From assembly GCF_018687075.1 (NCBI RefSeq), contig NZ_CP061285.1, positions 1,240,001 through 1,304,000 of the forward strand: a DNA stretch of 64,000 bases, read 5' to 3'. The notes beneath the pieces were generated by a model. The model searched no databases, was not told where the DNA came from, and saw only the letters and a list, made by a program, of their open reading frames with translations. Origin of the DNA: Polynucleobacter sp. MWH-UH35A. Its GTDB lineage: Bacteria; Pseudomonadota; Gammaproteobacteria; Burkholderiales; Burkholderiaceae. Both the position numbers and the translations under genes were made by a program. Below, piece by piece: positions 47,240 to 57,073 of this stretch; within the stretch, counting starts at the first letter, position 1; each line of letters begins with the position of its first letter.

Positions 47240-48431
47240 TCTTTTGTTTACTCTTTAATTTCAATAAATCTTTATCAAAAACCACGTATGCAATTGAGCC
47301 AATAACTATTCCCCAAAATGCAGAACCCAGGCCTAAGAAGCTCATGCCAGATGCGGTAGCTAAAAAGGTAATAGCCGAGGCTTCTCTGTGATCCGGCTCT
47401 TCAAGAGTGCTCATGAGGCTGGAGATAATCGCGCCAAGCAAAGCTAATCCAGCTAGCAGGGCGATGAGTTCTTTTGGCAGGCTGGTAAAAATCAGTACGA
47501 TTGAGCCGGCTAAAGAACCTCCAATCAAAAAGAAAATTCCACTAAAAATACCGGCAACATATCGCTTGTTAGGGTCTTCATTCGCCTCTTTGCCAGTGCA
47601 CAGTGTTGCTGTGATAGCAGCCGTAGTAGTCGTAATCCCACCAAAGATGCCGGTAATGACCGACATGAAACTGGTAAAAGTAATTATTGGCTTTGCCGGG
47701 ACATGGTAGTTAGCCAGCTTCAGAATTGCCATGCCTGGTAAAAATTGACCAGTCAAACTCACTAACACTAGAGGAATCGCAAAACTAAATGTCGACTCCC
47801 AGCTCCATACAGGCGTAATAAAAACAGGATGAGCGATCGAAAGCTGAAAGTTATTTGGATTAACGTCGCCAATAAAATAAGCCAACAAAATACCAAATAT
47901 CAAAACAAATAAAATCACAAATCTTGGCAGCAATCGCTTAAAGACTAGGTAGATTCCAATCATTGCTAATGCCAAAGCTGGCATGGTTGAAATCGATTTA
48001 AAGATGTTGATACCAAACTGGAAGAGAATTCCTGCCATCATTCCCGCAGCAATTCCTTTTGGAATATGTTTTATGAGCTTGTCAAAAGTTCCGGTAACGC
48101 CAATCAGAAAAATAATTGCTGCTGCGGTTAGATAAGAAGAAATTGCCTCATTTACTGACATATGTGGAAATAAAGTCACCAGCAATGCTGCGCCTGGAGC
48201 AGACCATGCCGTAATAATCGGCATTTTGTATTTCCAACTCAGGTAGAGACCTGATAAACCTCCGCCAATTGAAACCCCCCATACCCATGAAGCAAGCACC
48301 TCATTTGATACTTGCGCCAAGGAAGCGGCCTGAAAAAAAATCAACATCGGCCCTGCATAGGAAATTAATACAACCAGAAACCCAGCTGTAATGGCCGAAA
48401 GTGAAATATCTTCGAAGAAGCTGCGCTTCAT
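47232..48431 (-). CDS. benE: Benzoate:H+ symporter BenE
   Basis: A 399-aa BenE-family permease with about 12 hydrophobic segments. SLSAITAGFLVVLISYAGPMLIFFQAA at the N-terminus and the GGITTTTAAITATLCTGKEA motif are typical. It imports benzoate with protons. The same operon carries a second, unrelated permease (MFS) and a Bug receptor. It overlaps benD by one base (TAATG) and pcaI by 8 bp. Confidence 0.92.
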   Translation of the reverse strand: MKRSFFEDISLSAITAGFLVVLISYAGPMLIFFQAASLAQVSNEVLASWVWGVSIGGGLSGLYLSWKYKMPIITAWSAPGAALLVTLFPHMSVNEAISSYLTAAAIIFLIGVTGTFDKLIKHIPKGIAAGMMAGILFQFGINIFKSISTMPALALAMIGIYLVFKRLLPRFVILFVLIFGILLAYFIGDVNPNNFQLSIAHPVFITPVWSWESTFSFAIPLVLVSLTGQFLPGMAILKLANYHVPAKPIITFTSFMSVITGIFGGITTTTAAITATLCTGKEANEDPNKRYVAGIFSGIFFLIGGSLAGSIVLIFTSLPKELIALLAGLALLGAIISSLMSTLEEPDHREASAITFLATASGMSFLGLGSAFWGIVIGSIAYVVFDKDLLKLKSKQKND

Positions 48432-49215
48432 TAGCCCAAATCCCCGCCACCCACTGGCAATACCGTGCCAGTAATATAGGAAGCTTCATCAGAGGCTAAA
48501 AATAGGATCGCTCTCACCTGCTCATCAATAGAACCATAGCGATGCATCAAACTAGAATCAATCGTTTGGTCAATGATGCCTTGATACCAAATCTCTTCTT
48601 GCTTTGATAACTTATTTTTATTGCGAGGAATTTTTCTCGGCGGTGCTACAGTTCCCCCGGTAGCAACCGCATTGAACCGAATGCCATCCTTAGCATGTTC
48701 AAAAGCTAAACTGGCAGTCATTGCATTTACGCCGCCTTTAGCAGCAGCATAGGGAATGCGATGAATGCTACGGGTAGCAATTGAGGAAATATTCACTACT
48801 ACCCCATGCTGTTGCTTAATCATGGTTGGCAAGACCGCTCTGCAACACCACAGAGTAGGAAAAAGCGAGCGACGAATTTCCGCCTCTATCTGATCCTCCT
48901 CGTAATGCTCATAAGGCTTGGCCCAAATAGTGCCGCCGACATTATTCACAATGATGTCAATTTTCTTGAAAGCCTTGAGCGCAGCCACAACCATTTCCTT
49001 TGCACCGCTGTATGTCTCTAGATCAGCCTTCACTACTAAGCATTTAGCTTTTAATTTGGCCAGCTTCTTGGCAACATCATCAATTAAGTCAGATCGATCT
49101 ACCAAAACGATCTTGGCACCCTCTTTCGCTAAAGCGATAGCAACACCCTCACCAATGCCCTGCGCAGAGCCTGTAACAATGGCGACTTTATTCTTGAATC
49201 GAAGCGCTTGAGCCA

Positions 49216-49216
<1 letters not shown>
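48431..49216 (-). CDS. benD: Benzoate cis-diol dehydrogenase
   Basis: A 261-aa short-chain dehydrogenase: cofactor motif TGSAQGIGEG near residue 15, NNVGG and the active-site YAAAKGG near residue 156. It oxidises 1,6-dihydroxycyclohexa-2,4-diene-1-carboxylate to catechol with loss of CO2. It sits between benC and benE with TAATG overlaps on both sides. Confidence 0.92.
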
Positions 49217-50247
<1,031 letters not shown>

Positions 50248-50255
50248 TCAATTCG

Positions 50256-50747
50256 TTAAATGTGATAGATATCAATTACCTGACTGATGTAATCGTTCTT
50301 TAGAACAACATATTTGTTAAGAATTTTTGGTTTATCGCCTGAAAAATCAATCAGATAGCGCGACATTCCAAAGTAGCTGTAATTCGTTTTATAGCGATGA
50401 CTCAAGGTATGCCAATTAAAGCGAACTGTGCATAGATCACCATCACGTTTTTCTAATTCCACATTAGTGACGTTATGGCAAGTTCTGGTATCCGGCATAG
50501 TCGCACTTGAGCGCTCTGTCTTAATACGAAATACACGATCCTCAAGGCCTTGACGATTGGGGTAATAAATCAAGGAAATCTCTTCCTGTGGATTTGTTAC
50601 CAACTCATCGTTGTCATCCCAGGATGGCATCCAGAACTCAGCGTCAGGGCTATAGCACTCAAGCCACTCATCCCAATGCTCATCGTCAAGTAAACGACTC
50701 TCGTAATACAAGAATGCATTGATATCTAAAATAGAAATAGTTTTCAT
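50256..50747 (-). CDS. benB: Benzoate 1,2-dioxygenase small subunit
   Basis: A 163-aa ring-hydroxylating dioxygenase beta subunit with an NTF2-like fold: [38 protein letters not shown] and [12 protein letters not shown]. It is structural, with no metal site, and completes the alpha3beta3 enzyme. It overlaps benA by ATGA. Confidence 0.93.
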   Translation of the reverse strand: MKTISILDINAFLYYESRLLDDEHWDEWLECYSPDAEFWMPSWDDNDELVTNPQEEISLIYYPNRQGLEDRVFRIKTERSSATMPDTRTCHNVTNVELEKRDGDLCTVRFNWHTLSHRYKTNYSYFGMSRYLIDFSGDKPKILNKYVVLKNDYISQVIDIYHI

Positions 50748-52114
50748 GCACTCACCTGCTCTAGCTCAACTGCTTTTTTCATGGTTTCTAGCCAATAACG
50801 ATGTTGAACCGTGTAAAGACCCTCATCTTCTGTCTTAAGTCCACTCAAGATTGGCTTCAAACCAATTTCTTGCGCTGCCTCATCGGCCCCTTCAATCCAA
50901 TGCTCGGAACCACGGCACATATCGTTCCACTCAATGGCTTTAGCAGCAAAACCCTCTTGGCAGGCCCTAAACTCTTCTAGATCATCTGGAGTCGCCATGC
51001 CGCTCACATTGAAGAAGTCTTCGTACTGACGAATTCTTCTTGAGCGCGCTTCAGCAGACTCTCCTTTTGGAGCGATACAGTAAATCGTGACTTCTGTCTT
51101 ATCAACAGCCAAAGGACGTAGTAAACGAATCTGCGAACCAAACTGATCCATTAAGTAAACGTTTGGATAGAGACAGAGATTTCTGGAGCGCTCAATCATC
51201 CAGTCAGCAATCGGCTTGCCAAACTTATCGGAGAATTCTTGGTGTCTTGGGAAATTTGGCCGATCTTCTGGGTTTGCCCATTTAGTCCATAACAACATAT
51301 GTCCATGATCAAAAGAATAGAATCCGCCGCCCTGTTTACCCCACTTACCGGCATCCATCGCCTTGATCTTGTCTTCCCGAATCGCCTCTTGCTCTTTGCG
51401 ATGATTTGTTGTTGCTGCGTAGTTCCAATGCACTGCAGAGACGTGATAGCCATCAGCGCCGTTCTCAGCTTGTAGTTTCCAGTTACCGTTAAAGGTATAA
51501 GTTGAAGAACCCTTTAATACTTCTAGGCCATCAACAGACTGATCAACAATCATGTCAATAATTTTTGCCGCTTCACCTAAGAATTCTTTTAGAGGAGCCA
51601 CATCATCATTTAAGCTACCAAACAGAAAGCCACGATAGCTTTCAAACTTAGGCACCCTTTTGAGGTCATGCGAACCTTCTTTATTAAAGCAATCTGGATA
51701 ACCAGCTTCTTCAGGATCTTTTACCTTTAAGAGTTTTCCGCTGTTATTAAATGTCCAGCCATGGAACGGGCAGGTAAAGGTTGCTTTATTGCCGCGCTTA
51801 TGACGACAGAGCTGAGCGCCACGATGGCTGCACGCATTCATCATGGCATTTAATTCGCCCTGACGGTTTCGTGAGATGAAAATCGGCTGGCTACCAATAT
51901 AAGTAGAGTAGTAGTCATTGATATTCGGAATTTGGCTTTCGTGCGCCAAATAAATCCAATTACCCTCAAAGATGTGCTTCATCTCTAATTCGAAAAGGTC
52001 TTTATCTGTGAATGCACTACGATGTAGGCGATAGTCACCACTCTCTTTATCCTCGATCAAAAATTCGTCAAGACTTTTGAGCTTTGGAGAGTTATCAACA
52101 TGAATTGGGATCAT
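50744..52114 (-). CDS. benA: Benzoate 1,2-dioxygenase large subunit
   Basis: A 456-aa oxygenase alpha subunit. The Rieske cluster ligands are in [14 protein letters not shown] (Cys 95, His 97) and TCPFHGWTF (Cys 115, His 118). The mononuclear iron histidines are in [13 protein letters not shown] (near residues 220-226). It adds O2 to benzoate to make the cis-diol carboxylate. The length and motifs fit BenA; related toluate or anthranilate dioxygenases cannot be excluded from sequence alone, but the complete catechol pathway around it supports benzoate. Confidence 0.93.
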   Translation of the reverse strand: MIPIHVDNSPKLKSLDEFLIEDKESGDYRLHRSAFTDKDLFELEMKHIFEGNWIYLAHESQIPNINDYYSTYIGSQPIFISRNRQGELNAMMNACSHRGAQLCRHKRGNKATFTCPFHGWTFNNSGKLLKVKDPEEAGYPDCFNKEGSHDLKRVPKFESYRGFLFGSLNDDVAPLKEFLGEAAKIIDMIVDQSVDGLEVLKGSSTYTFNGNWKLQAENGADGYHVSAVHWNYAATTNHRKEQEAIREDKIKAMDAGKWGKQGGGFYSFDHGHMLLWTKWANPEDRPNFPRHQEFSDKFGKPIADWMIERSRNLCLYPNVYLMDQFGSQIRLLRPLAVDKTEVTIYCIAPKGESAEARSRRIRQYEDFFNVSGMATPDDLEEFRACQEGFAAKAIEWNDMCRGSEHWIEGADEAAQEIGLKPILSGLKTEDEGLYTVQHRYWLETMKKAVELEQVSA

Positions 52115-52131
52115 TTTTTGTCCTTTTATGA

Positions 52132-52151
52132 CAGGGGTGCAAGCACCCCTG
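52132..52151 (-). promoter_or_regulatory. Intercistronic hairpin between catA and benA
   Basis: CAGGGGTGC (52132-52140) and GCACCCCTG (52143-52151) are perfect complements separated by two bases, giving an 8-bp GC-rich stem with a 4-nt loop in the 44-bp gap between catA and benA. It ends 17 bp upstream of the benA ATG. It could slow or partly stop transcription, or set relative mRNA stability. No T-run follows. Confidence 0.5.
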
Positions 52152-52158
52152 ATACAAA

Positions 52159-53079
52159 TTACGCAGCGAAGTGAGCTCTATCAACAATTCCAGGGGCAGC
52201 TTCAGGCTTCTCAACCACCATCTGAATATCAAAATCAATCGAAGCAAATGGCTTAGTTACGCCTTTAGCCTTCATCTCGGCTGGATCACTAACGCGAATC
52301 ACTGGTGGCACCAAACCTTCACGGCTTGCAAATGCAAAGTCATCCCACAAATACTTGTCGCCATCAATATTGATTTGAGTGGTTAACTTTCTGTGACCAG
52401 GTGCTGTCACAAAATAGTGAACGTGTGCCGGACGATTGCCATGACGACCTAATAAATTCAATAAAGCTTGAGTGGAGCCATCTGGTGGGCAGCCATAGCC
52501 ATTTGGCATGATGCTTTGTATGGCGTAACGTCCATTTTCATCGGTGAAAATGGTGCGACGTAAGTTATAAGGAGACTGAGTTTTATCAAAGAATGAATAG
52601 CCGCCTAATGTATTGGCATGCCACATTTCTACCTTTGCGTTAGCCAAAGGCTTGCCGTCTGCACCATAAACAGTGCCTTGCATAAACAATGGCTCAGCTT
52701 TATCTACTTCAGTACCATCATCCATACGTGCAAAGCCTTTAGATTCTGGGGCACCCGCTACATATAGAGGACCTTCAATTGCACGAGGAGTGCCGCCAGT
52801 CAATCCTGCTTTTTCATCAGCTTCATCGGCACGCATATCCAAGAAGCGCTCTAAGCCAATGCCAGGGGCTAATAGGCCTAGCTCATTACGGGCACCAGCT
52901 TCTGAGAAATACTCCAAACCCTTCCAGAATTCTGTTGGAGTGATATCCAAATCTTCAATGGCTTTGCATAAGTCAGTTACCAAGCGAAGTGTGATTGCCT
53001 GAACGCGGGCGTTGGCTGGGGAATCGGCTGCATCTACGATCCACTCTTTTGCTAATTTTTCAATATCGGTATGTTTCAT
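52159..53079 (-). CDS. catA: Catechol 1,2-dioxygenase
   Basis: A 306-aa intradiol dioxygenase: a helical dimerisation region at residues ~1-100, then the beta-sandwich with [33 protein letters not shown], candidate iron Tyr residues in SPYNLRRT and MPNGYGCP, and the iron His pair RPAHVHYF near residue 228. It cleaves catechol to cis,cis-muconate using Fe(III). It is the third gene of the operon, 75 bp after catC; that gap shows no clear structure. Confidence 0.94.
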   Translation of the reverse strand: MKHTDIEKLAKEWIVDAADSPANARVQAITLRLVTDLCKAIEDLDITPTEFWKGLEYFSEAGARNELGLLAPGIGLERFLDMRADEADEKAGLTGGTPRAIEGPLYVAGAPESKGFARMDDGTEVDKAEPLFMQGTVYGADGKPLANAKVEMWHANTLGGYSFFDKTQSPYNLRRTIFTDENGRYAIQSIMPNGYGCPPDGSTQALLNLLGRHGNRPAHVHYFVTAPGHRKLTTQINIDGDKYLWDDFAFASREGLVPPVIRVSDPAEMKAKGVTKPFASIDFDIQMVVEKPEAAPGIVDRAHFAA

Positions 53080-53154
53080 TTTGAATTCCTTTAATTTGGC
53101 TTGTTTGTTCTGTTAAGTGCTTTAGTGACTAATAATTTGGTTATTTTTGGAGGT

Positions 53155-53445
53155 TTAACTGTCGTCCTCCCTCACAGAAGATGGATGTCTGCATAAAGGC
53201 AGAATCTCAATTTGCATGAAGGGAAATAGAGGTAATGTTGAAATCAAGTTATGCAGCTCTTCTACGCTCGCTACATCAAAGATGCTGATATTGGCGTACT
53301 GGCCTGCAATACGCCAAAGGTGGCGCCACTTGCCAGAGTTCTGTAAGCCTTGAGCAATCTCTTTTTCTTTCTTTTTCAATGCCGCTGCTTCAGCTTCAGG
53401 CATTGAAGTTGGTAAATTCACATTCATTCTTACGTGGAATAACAT
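53155..53445 (-). CDS. catC: Muconolactone delta-isomerase
   Basis: A 96-aa protein with the CatC pattern LFHVRMNVNLPTSMPEAEAAALKKKEKE, WRHLWRIAGQYANISIFDV and LFPFMQIEILPLCRHPSS. It moves the double bond of muconolactone to give 3-oxoadipate enol-lactone. The start is supported by AAGGAG 6 nt before the ATG, and it follows catB after 11 bp. Confidence 0.95.
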   Translation of the reverse strand: MLFHVRMNVNLPTSMPEAEAAALKKKEKEIAQGLQNSGKWRHLWRIAGQYANISIFDVASVEELHNLISTLPLFPFMQIEILPLCRHPSSVREDDS

Positions 53446-53456
53446 GCTGTCTCCTT

Positions 53457-54602
53457 TTAGGCAGTGATCAAATCAACTTGGTCTGAGTGACCCTGTTGAC
53501 GTTTTAAGTAATTAATTTTTTCTAGGTCTAACTGAATACCTAAGCCTGGACCTTTTGGAACTTCTAGTGAGAAATCCCGGTAGCCCAACGGCTCAAGCAA
53601 GATTTCTTCTGTGAGCAACAGCGGCCCAAATAGCTCGGTGCCAAATTCCAAGTCGCCAAATGTTGAAAACACATGAGCGGAAGCTGCTGTACCTACCGCA
53701 CCCTCCAACATGGTTCCGCCGTAAAGGCTAATTCCAGAAAGCTCTGCAATGGTTGCCACTTGAAGTGCTGGGAATAAACCACCAGATTGATTGATCTTTA
53801 CTGCAAATACATCTGCTGCAAATTTATTTGCCAATTCCAATGCATCGCTCGGCCCGTGCAAAGCCTCATCGGCCATGATGGCAACGGCAAATTGATTGGT
53901 AAGGCGAGCCATACTAGCTTTGTATGAACCTTTTACAGGCTGCTCGATTAAGTCGATACCACCAGCCTCAAGTGCTGCAATCCCTTTTACAGCATTTAAT
54001 TCACTCCACGCTTGGTTTACATCCACGCGAACGCTAACTTCAGCACCTAGTGCACGTTTAATAGTTAACACATGCTCTACGTCAGCTTCAACGGAGCGCA
54101 AACCGATCTTTAATTTAAAGATGTTATGTCTACGCAATGCAATCATCTTTTCGGCTTCAGCGATATCTTTTTGGGTATCACCACTCGCTAAAGTCCATGC
54201 AACAGGAAGTTGGTCACGAACACGACCGCCCAATAACTCGCTAACCGGAACCCCTAGGCGTCTTCCTTGAGCATCTAATAAAGCAGTCTCAATTGCGCAC
54301 TTAGCAAATCGATTGCCCTGAATAGTGGTACGCAGCTTATGCATTATTTTGGCAACCTGACTGGCTTTCATGCCAATAATCAGGGGAGCCATATAGGTCT
54401 CGATATTTGTTTTGATACTTTCTGGGCTCTCTTCACCGTAATTCAGTCCGCCAATGGTGGTTGCTTCGCCCCAGCCCTCAATCCCATCAGAAGTGCGGAT
54501 TCTCACCAAAACCAAGGCCTGGGCGTTCATCGTGGCCACTGAGAGCTTGTGTGGGCGAATGGTCGGTACATCAACAATGAAGGCTTCTACTGAATTAATC
54601 AT
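53457..54602 (-). CDS. catB: Muconate cycloisomerase
   Basis: A 381-aa enolase-superfamily enzyme. The catalytic Lys pair lies in NIFKLKIG (near residue 170), metal ligands in VRVDVNQAW, DLIEQPVK and MADEALHG, and the opposite Lys in AVKINQSGG. It converts cis,cis-muconate to muconolactone. It is the first gene of the operon and divergent from the LysR gene, the normal catB/catR layout. Confidence 0.94.
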   Translation of the reverse strand: MINSVEAFIVDVPTIRPHKLSVATMNAQALVLVRIRTSDGIEGWGEATTIGGLNYGEESPESIKTNIETYMAPLIIGMKASQVAKIMHKLRTTIQGNRFAKCAIETALLDAQGRRLGVPVSELLGGRVRDQLPVAWTLASGDTQKDIAEAEKMIALRRHNIFKLKIGLRSVEADVEHVLTIKRALGAEVSVRVDVNQAWSELNAVKGIAALEAGGIDLIEQPVKGSYKASMARLTNQFAVAIMADEALHGPSDALELANKFAADVFAVKINQSGGLFPALQVATIAELSGISLYGGTMLEGAVGTAASAHVFSTFGDLEFGTELFGPLLLTEEILLEPLGYRDFSLEVPKGPGLGIQLDLEKINYLKRQQGHSDQVDLITA

Positions 54603-54613
54603 ATCTATTTCGT

Positions 54614-54698
54614 ATAGTTTTTCGATATATGGACTCTAAATTGGTCTTTTTGACATGTCTAAGACTGATTTGGTATCCTTTCAATACTTAAAAGGTAT
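54614..54698. promoter_or_regulatory. CatR/BenM-type operator region between catB and catR
   Basis: ATAC-N7-GTAT, the classic BenM/CatM site, occurs at 54684-54698 (ATACTTAAAAGGTAT), just 4 bp before the regulator ATG and covering its AAGG ribosome binding site. An overlapping GTAT-N7-ATAC lies at 54673-54687. A weaker ATAG-N7-ATAT lies at 54614-54628, 11 bp upstream of the catB start. The arrangement suggests autorepression plus activation of catB in response to muconate or benzoate. Confidence 0.6.
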
Positions 54699-54702
54699 AC
54701 AT

Positions 54703-55617
54703 ATGGAATTAAGGCATTTACGCTACTTTGTGGCCGTTGCGGAGGAAAGAAACTTCACACGGGCCTCTGAAAAATTATTCATAGCCCAGCCACCACTGAG
54801 TCGACAGATTCAACAGCTCGAAGAAGAGCTGGGTGTAACACTGTTTGTCAGAAACTCACGGCCACTGAAATTAACTGAAGCGGGCAACTTTTTTTATGAG
54901 CATGCCAAACAAGTCCTCACGAGAACCGGCGAGCTCAAGGCAATGACGCAACGTGTTGGAAATATCAACCGAATATTGAACGTCGGTTTTGTTGCCTCAA
55001 CTTTGTATGGGAAGCTGCCAAAGATTATTCGCAAGTACCGAGCTAAATTTAATTCCATTGAGTTGCGTATGTACGAGATGACAACGATGGAACAATTAAA
55101 GGCTTTAAAAGATGGAAAAATTGATATCGGATTTGGACGGGTTCGTCACGAAGACGCTAATATCAGGCGAATTGTATTGCGCGAAGAAAAGCTAATCGCT
55201 GCTGTACCTTATGAGCACCCTCTTTCAAAATCTCAAAAACCAATTAACTTAAAAGATTTGGCTGATGAGACATTAATTGTCTTCCCTAAGAATCCCCGTC
55301 CGAGCTATGCAGATCAAGTGCTAAATGGATTTAGAGAAAGAGATGTCCATCCTAAAAAGATTATTGAAGTTAGAGAGTTGCAAATTGCTATTGGTCTTGT
55401 CGCTGCTGGTGAAGGAGTGTCTATAGTTCCCTTTAGCTTACAAGGCATGAAACGTGATGATGTTGTTTATCTTGAGCTAAATGAGAAGCATGCGTACTCT
55501 CCAATCATTATGAGTACGAGGTCTATGGATAAATCTGAAGAAATCAAAGAGATGCTTAATTTGATTTACTGTATCTATGATGAAGAGAGTATTTCGTATA
55601 CACGAGAAGAGCTGTAG
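54703..55617 (+). CDS. catR: LysR regulator of the catechol/benzoate operon (CatR/BenM type)
   Basis: A 304-aa LysR protein with the CatR/BenM N-terminus MELRHLRYFVAVAEERNFTRASEKLFIAQPPLSRQIQQLEEELG (residues 1-44, the HTH). The effector domain from ~90 includes NVGFVASTLYGKLPKII and AAGEGVSIVPFSL. Relatives bind cis,cis-muconate, and BenM also benzoate. The ATG at 54703 is chosen from family alignment; the longer frame begins at 54655. A strong terminator follows. Confidence 0.9.
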   Translation: MELRHLRYFVAVAEERNFTRASEKLFIAQPPLSRQIQQLEEELGVTLFVRNSRPLKLTEAGNFFYEHAKQVLTRTGELKAMTQRVGNINRILNVGFVASTLYGKLPKIIRKYRAKFNSIELRMYEMTTMEQLKALKDGKIDIGFGRVRHEDANIRRIVLREEKLIAAVPYEHPLSKSQKPINLKDLADETLIVFPKNPRPSYADQVLNGFRERDVHPKKIIEVRELQIAIGLVAAGEGVSIVPFSLQGMKRDDVVYLELNEKHAYSPIIMSTRSMDKSEEIKEMLNLIYCIYDEESISYTREEL

Positions 55618-55648
55618 CCATTCATCTCAATTGCCTAGGTAACATTCA

Positions 55649-55682
55649 GAATAAAAGCCACTCCGAAGAGTGGCTTTTATTC
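55649..55682 (+). terminator. Rho-independent terminator of catR
   Basis: A perfect 15-bp stem GAATAAAAGCCACTC / GAGTGGCTTTTATTC around a CGAA tetraloop, 31 bp after the catR stop. The A/T-rich stem base gives T-runs on both strands, so it may also serve the convergent doxX operon. Confidence 0.9.
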
Positions 55683-55683
55683 T

Positions 55684-55713
55684 TGGTGGACCCACCAGGC
55701 TTGATCCTGGACC
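55684..55713 (-). other. tRNA 3'-like fragment A
   Basis: Read on the minus strand, CCAGG-ATCAAG-CCTGG looks like a T-arm, followed by seven bases TGGGTCC, an A and CCA, the layout of a tRNA 3' end. No matching 5' half is present. Together with its neighbour GGCATCCTCGGTCC it resembles fragment B at 57038-57073. It may be a remnant of an earlier integration site. Confidence 0.35.
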
Positions 55714-55745
55714 GAGGATGCCTGAGTCAGGCTCAAGAGCAGTAT

Positions 55746-56159
55746 TTACTCCGCTTTTGCCTTGCGGCCATCAATGCTAATTGAACCAGCACCTGATGAA
55801 GCTAATATTAATAAGCCGCCAGTTACAGCAATATTCTTAAAGAACAATAACTGAGCAATAAATGCGGCATCTGCTGGAGCGGCCCAGAATGCGTGGCCAG
55901 TAATGCTTGCCAGTACAGTAAAGATTGCGAGGCCAATTGCTACAAAACGAGTGCGATACCCAAGAATTAAAGCGAGGCCACCTAAGATTTCAATAGCAAT
56001 GACTACCCAAACTATTACAGCTACTGCTGGTATTCCAAGTGATGCGAAATATCCCGTTGTTCCCTCAACAGCCATCAACTTATTCAGTCCTGCCGGCAGG
56101 AACAATGCGGCAATGGCAATACGACCTAGTAGGTTTAATACATTTTCAAAGTTTTTCAT
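55746..56159 (-). CDS. DoxX-family small membrane protein
   Basis: A 137-aa protein with four hydrophobic segments and the DoxX core LLGRIAIAALFLPAGLNKL near residue 9, GIPAVAVIVWVVIAIEILGGLALILGYRTR near 45-75 and GHAFW. DoxX/YqjF-like proteins are membrane partners in redox or thiol-stress systems, but their activity is unsettled. It is the last gene of a marR-CDGSH-doxX group. Confidence 0.85.
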   Translation of the reverse strand: MKNFENVLNLLGRIAIAALFLPAGLNKLMAVEGTTGYFASLGIPAVAVIVWVVIAIEILGGLALILGYRTRFVAIGLAIFTVLASITGHAFWAAPADAAFIAQLLFFKNIAVTGGLLILASSGAGSISIDGRKAKAE

Positions 56160-56191
56160 ATTTTTTCCTTATTAAAAATTATTTAGAGCTC

Positions 56192-56428
56192 TTAGAGCTT
56201 GTTATGACTGCCATCGCAAAATGCGCCATTGGCGCTTTGTTTACAACCACACAAATAGACTGTCTCGGTTTTTTCAGCCGTTATAGCCACAGGAGTAAAT
56301 TCGGTAGTTTTATGACTGCCATCACAAAACGGCTGATTCTTGCTTTGGCCACAAGAACACCAGTAGTAAGTTTGGCCAGCAGTCACTTCCACTGCGTAGG
56401 GGGCTTTTTGAGCGATATGGGGTTTCAT
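56192..56428 (-). CDS. Tandem CDGSH iron-sulfur protein
   Basis: A 78-aa protein with two CDGSH motifs, YWCSCGQSKNQPFCDGSH (residues ~22-39) and YLCGCKQSANGAFCDGSH (~58-75). Each supplies three Cys and one His for a 2Fe-2S cluster. Tandem CDGSH proteins are related to mitoNEET/Miner proteins and thought to act in redox or Fe-S handling. It lies 32 bp before doxX and 10 bp after marR. Confidence 0.92.
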   Translation of the reverse strand: MKPHIAQKAPYAVEVTAGQTYYWCSCGQSKNQPFCDGSHKTTEFTPVAITAEKTETVYLCGCKQSANGAFCDGSHNKL

Positions 56429-56438
56429 GATGATTCCT

Positions 56439-56879
56439 TTACTGAGTAAAAATGGATTTCAAAGTAATGAGAGATTCTTCTATTTCTTTCATTTGTTTTT
56501 TTGACAACTTTTGAAAGGCCATTTCAAGATGTTTAAGATGCTCTGGGAATGCCTTTTCGAAAATCTTTTGCCCCTTAGCGGTCAGCTTGAGCAAATGACT
56601 ACGAGCATCATCCGGATTTTCTTGAGTAGCAATCAAGCCTTTCTGAGCCATCCGCCCAACTACACCAGTGAGAGAGCTTTTAGAAATCAGCGTTTTTTCT
56701 CCCAACTGCTTAAAGCTCATTGGCGGTTGATTGGCCAGCGTAGCAATCACATCAAACTGGACCGGTAAAAGACCCAGCCCGCGAATGTGGGTAGAAGAGT
56801 AGCCCTCAAATTCTTGATAGGCCCTAGCCAACTGCTTAATGATTGGTAGAAAGTTCATATACGTACTAATATAGTCCAT
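56439..56879 (-). CDS. MarR-family regulator
   Basis: A 146-aa MarR protein: VQFDVIATLANQPPMSFKQLGEKTLISKSSLTGVVGRMAQKGLIATQENPDDARSH is the winged HTH (residues ~40-95), flanked by dimerisation helices. The start is ambiguous between 56879 and 56858 (MNFLPII); neither has a clear ribosome binding site. A 9-bp inverted repeat covers both starts. It probably represses its own operon with the CDGSH and DoxX genes in response to a phenolic or oxidant. Confidence 0.88.
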   Translation of the reverse strand: MDYISTYMNFLPIIKQLARAYQEFEGYSSTHIRGLGLLPVQFDVIATLANQPPMSFKQLGEKTLISKSSLTGVVGRMAQKGLIATQENPDDARSHLLKLTAKGQKIFEKAFPEHLKHLEMAFQKLSKKQMKEIEESLITLKSIFTQ

Positions 56880-56887
56880 ATATGAAC
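56853..56887. promoter_or_regulatory. MarR autoregulatory operator candidate
   Basis: GTTCATATA (56853-56861) and TATATGAAC (56879-56887) are exact inverted copies, 26 bp centre to centre, overlapping both possible marR start codons. Position and symmetry fit repressor sites of MarR proteins. Confidence 0.55.
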
Positions 56888-57004
56888 TAATGTCAAATCC
56901 TTTATAAAACTGTGGATTTTGTCGTTTTTAAGGACATCTACTGGCATAGGGACGGAAAGCAAGTGCGTCCTTTTAAAGGACAGTTAATAAAAAAGGGTGG
57001 GAAG

Positions 57005-57030
57005 AAAAAACCACCCGAAGGTGGTTTTGG
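57005..57030 (-). terminator. Terminator downstream of the MFS gene
   Basis: ACCACC-CGAA-GGTGGT with four to six A/T pairs at the base; on the minus strand the stem is followed by a T-run. It lies about 40 bp after the MFS stop. The 187-bp gap between marR and the MFS gene also holds fragment B and no visible gene. An almost identical hairpin occurs at 62125-62150. Confidence 0.85.
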
Positions 57031-57037
57031 TGTTTCT

Positions 57038-57073
57038 TGGTGTCTCGGAGCGGATTTGATCAGGACCTAGGAT
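57038..57073 (-). other. tRNA 3'-like fragment B, overlapping the MFS stop
   Basis: On the minus strand, GATCAAATCCGCTCCGAGAC then A and CCA reads like a T-loop, T-stem and acceptor 3' strand, without a matching 5' half. Upstream AGGCATCCTAGGTCC is shared, with one change, with fragment A. The last codons and stop of the MFS gene fall inside it. Confidence 0.35.
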
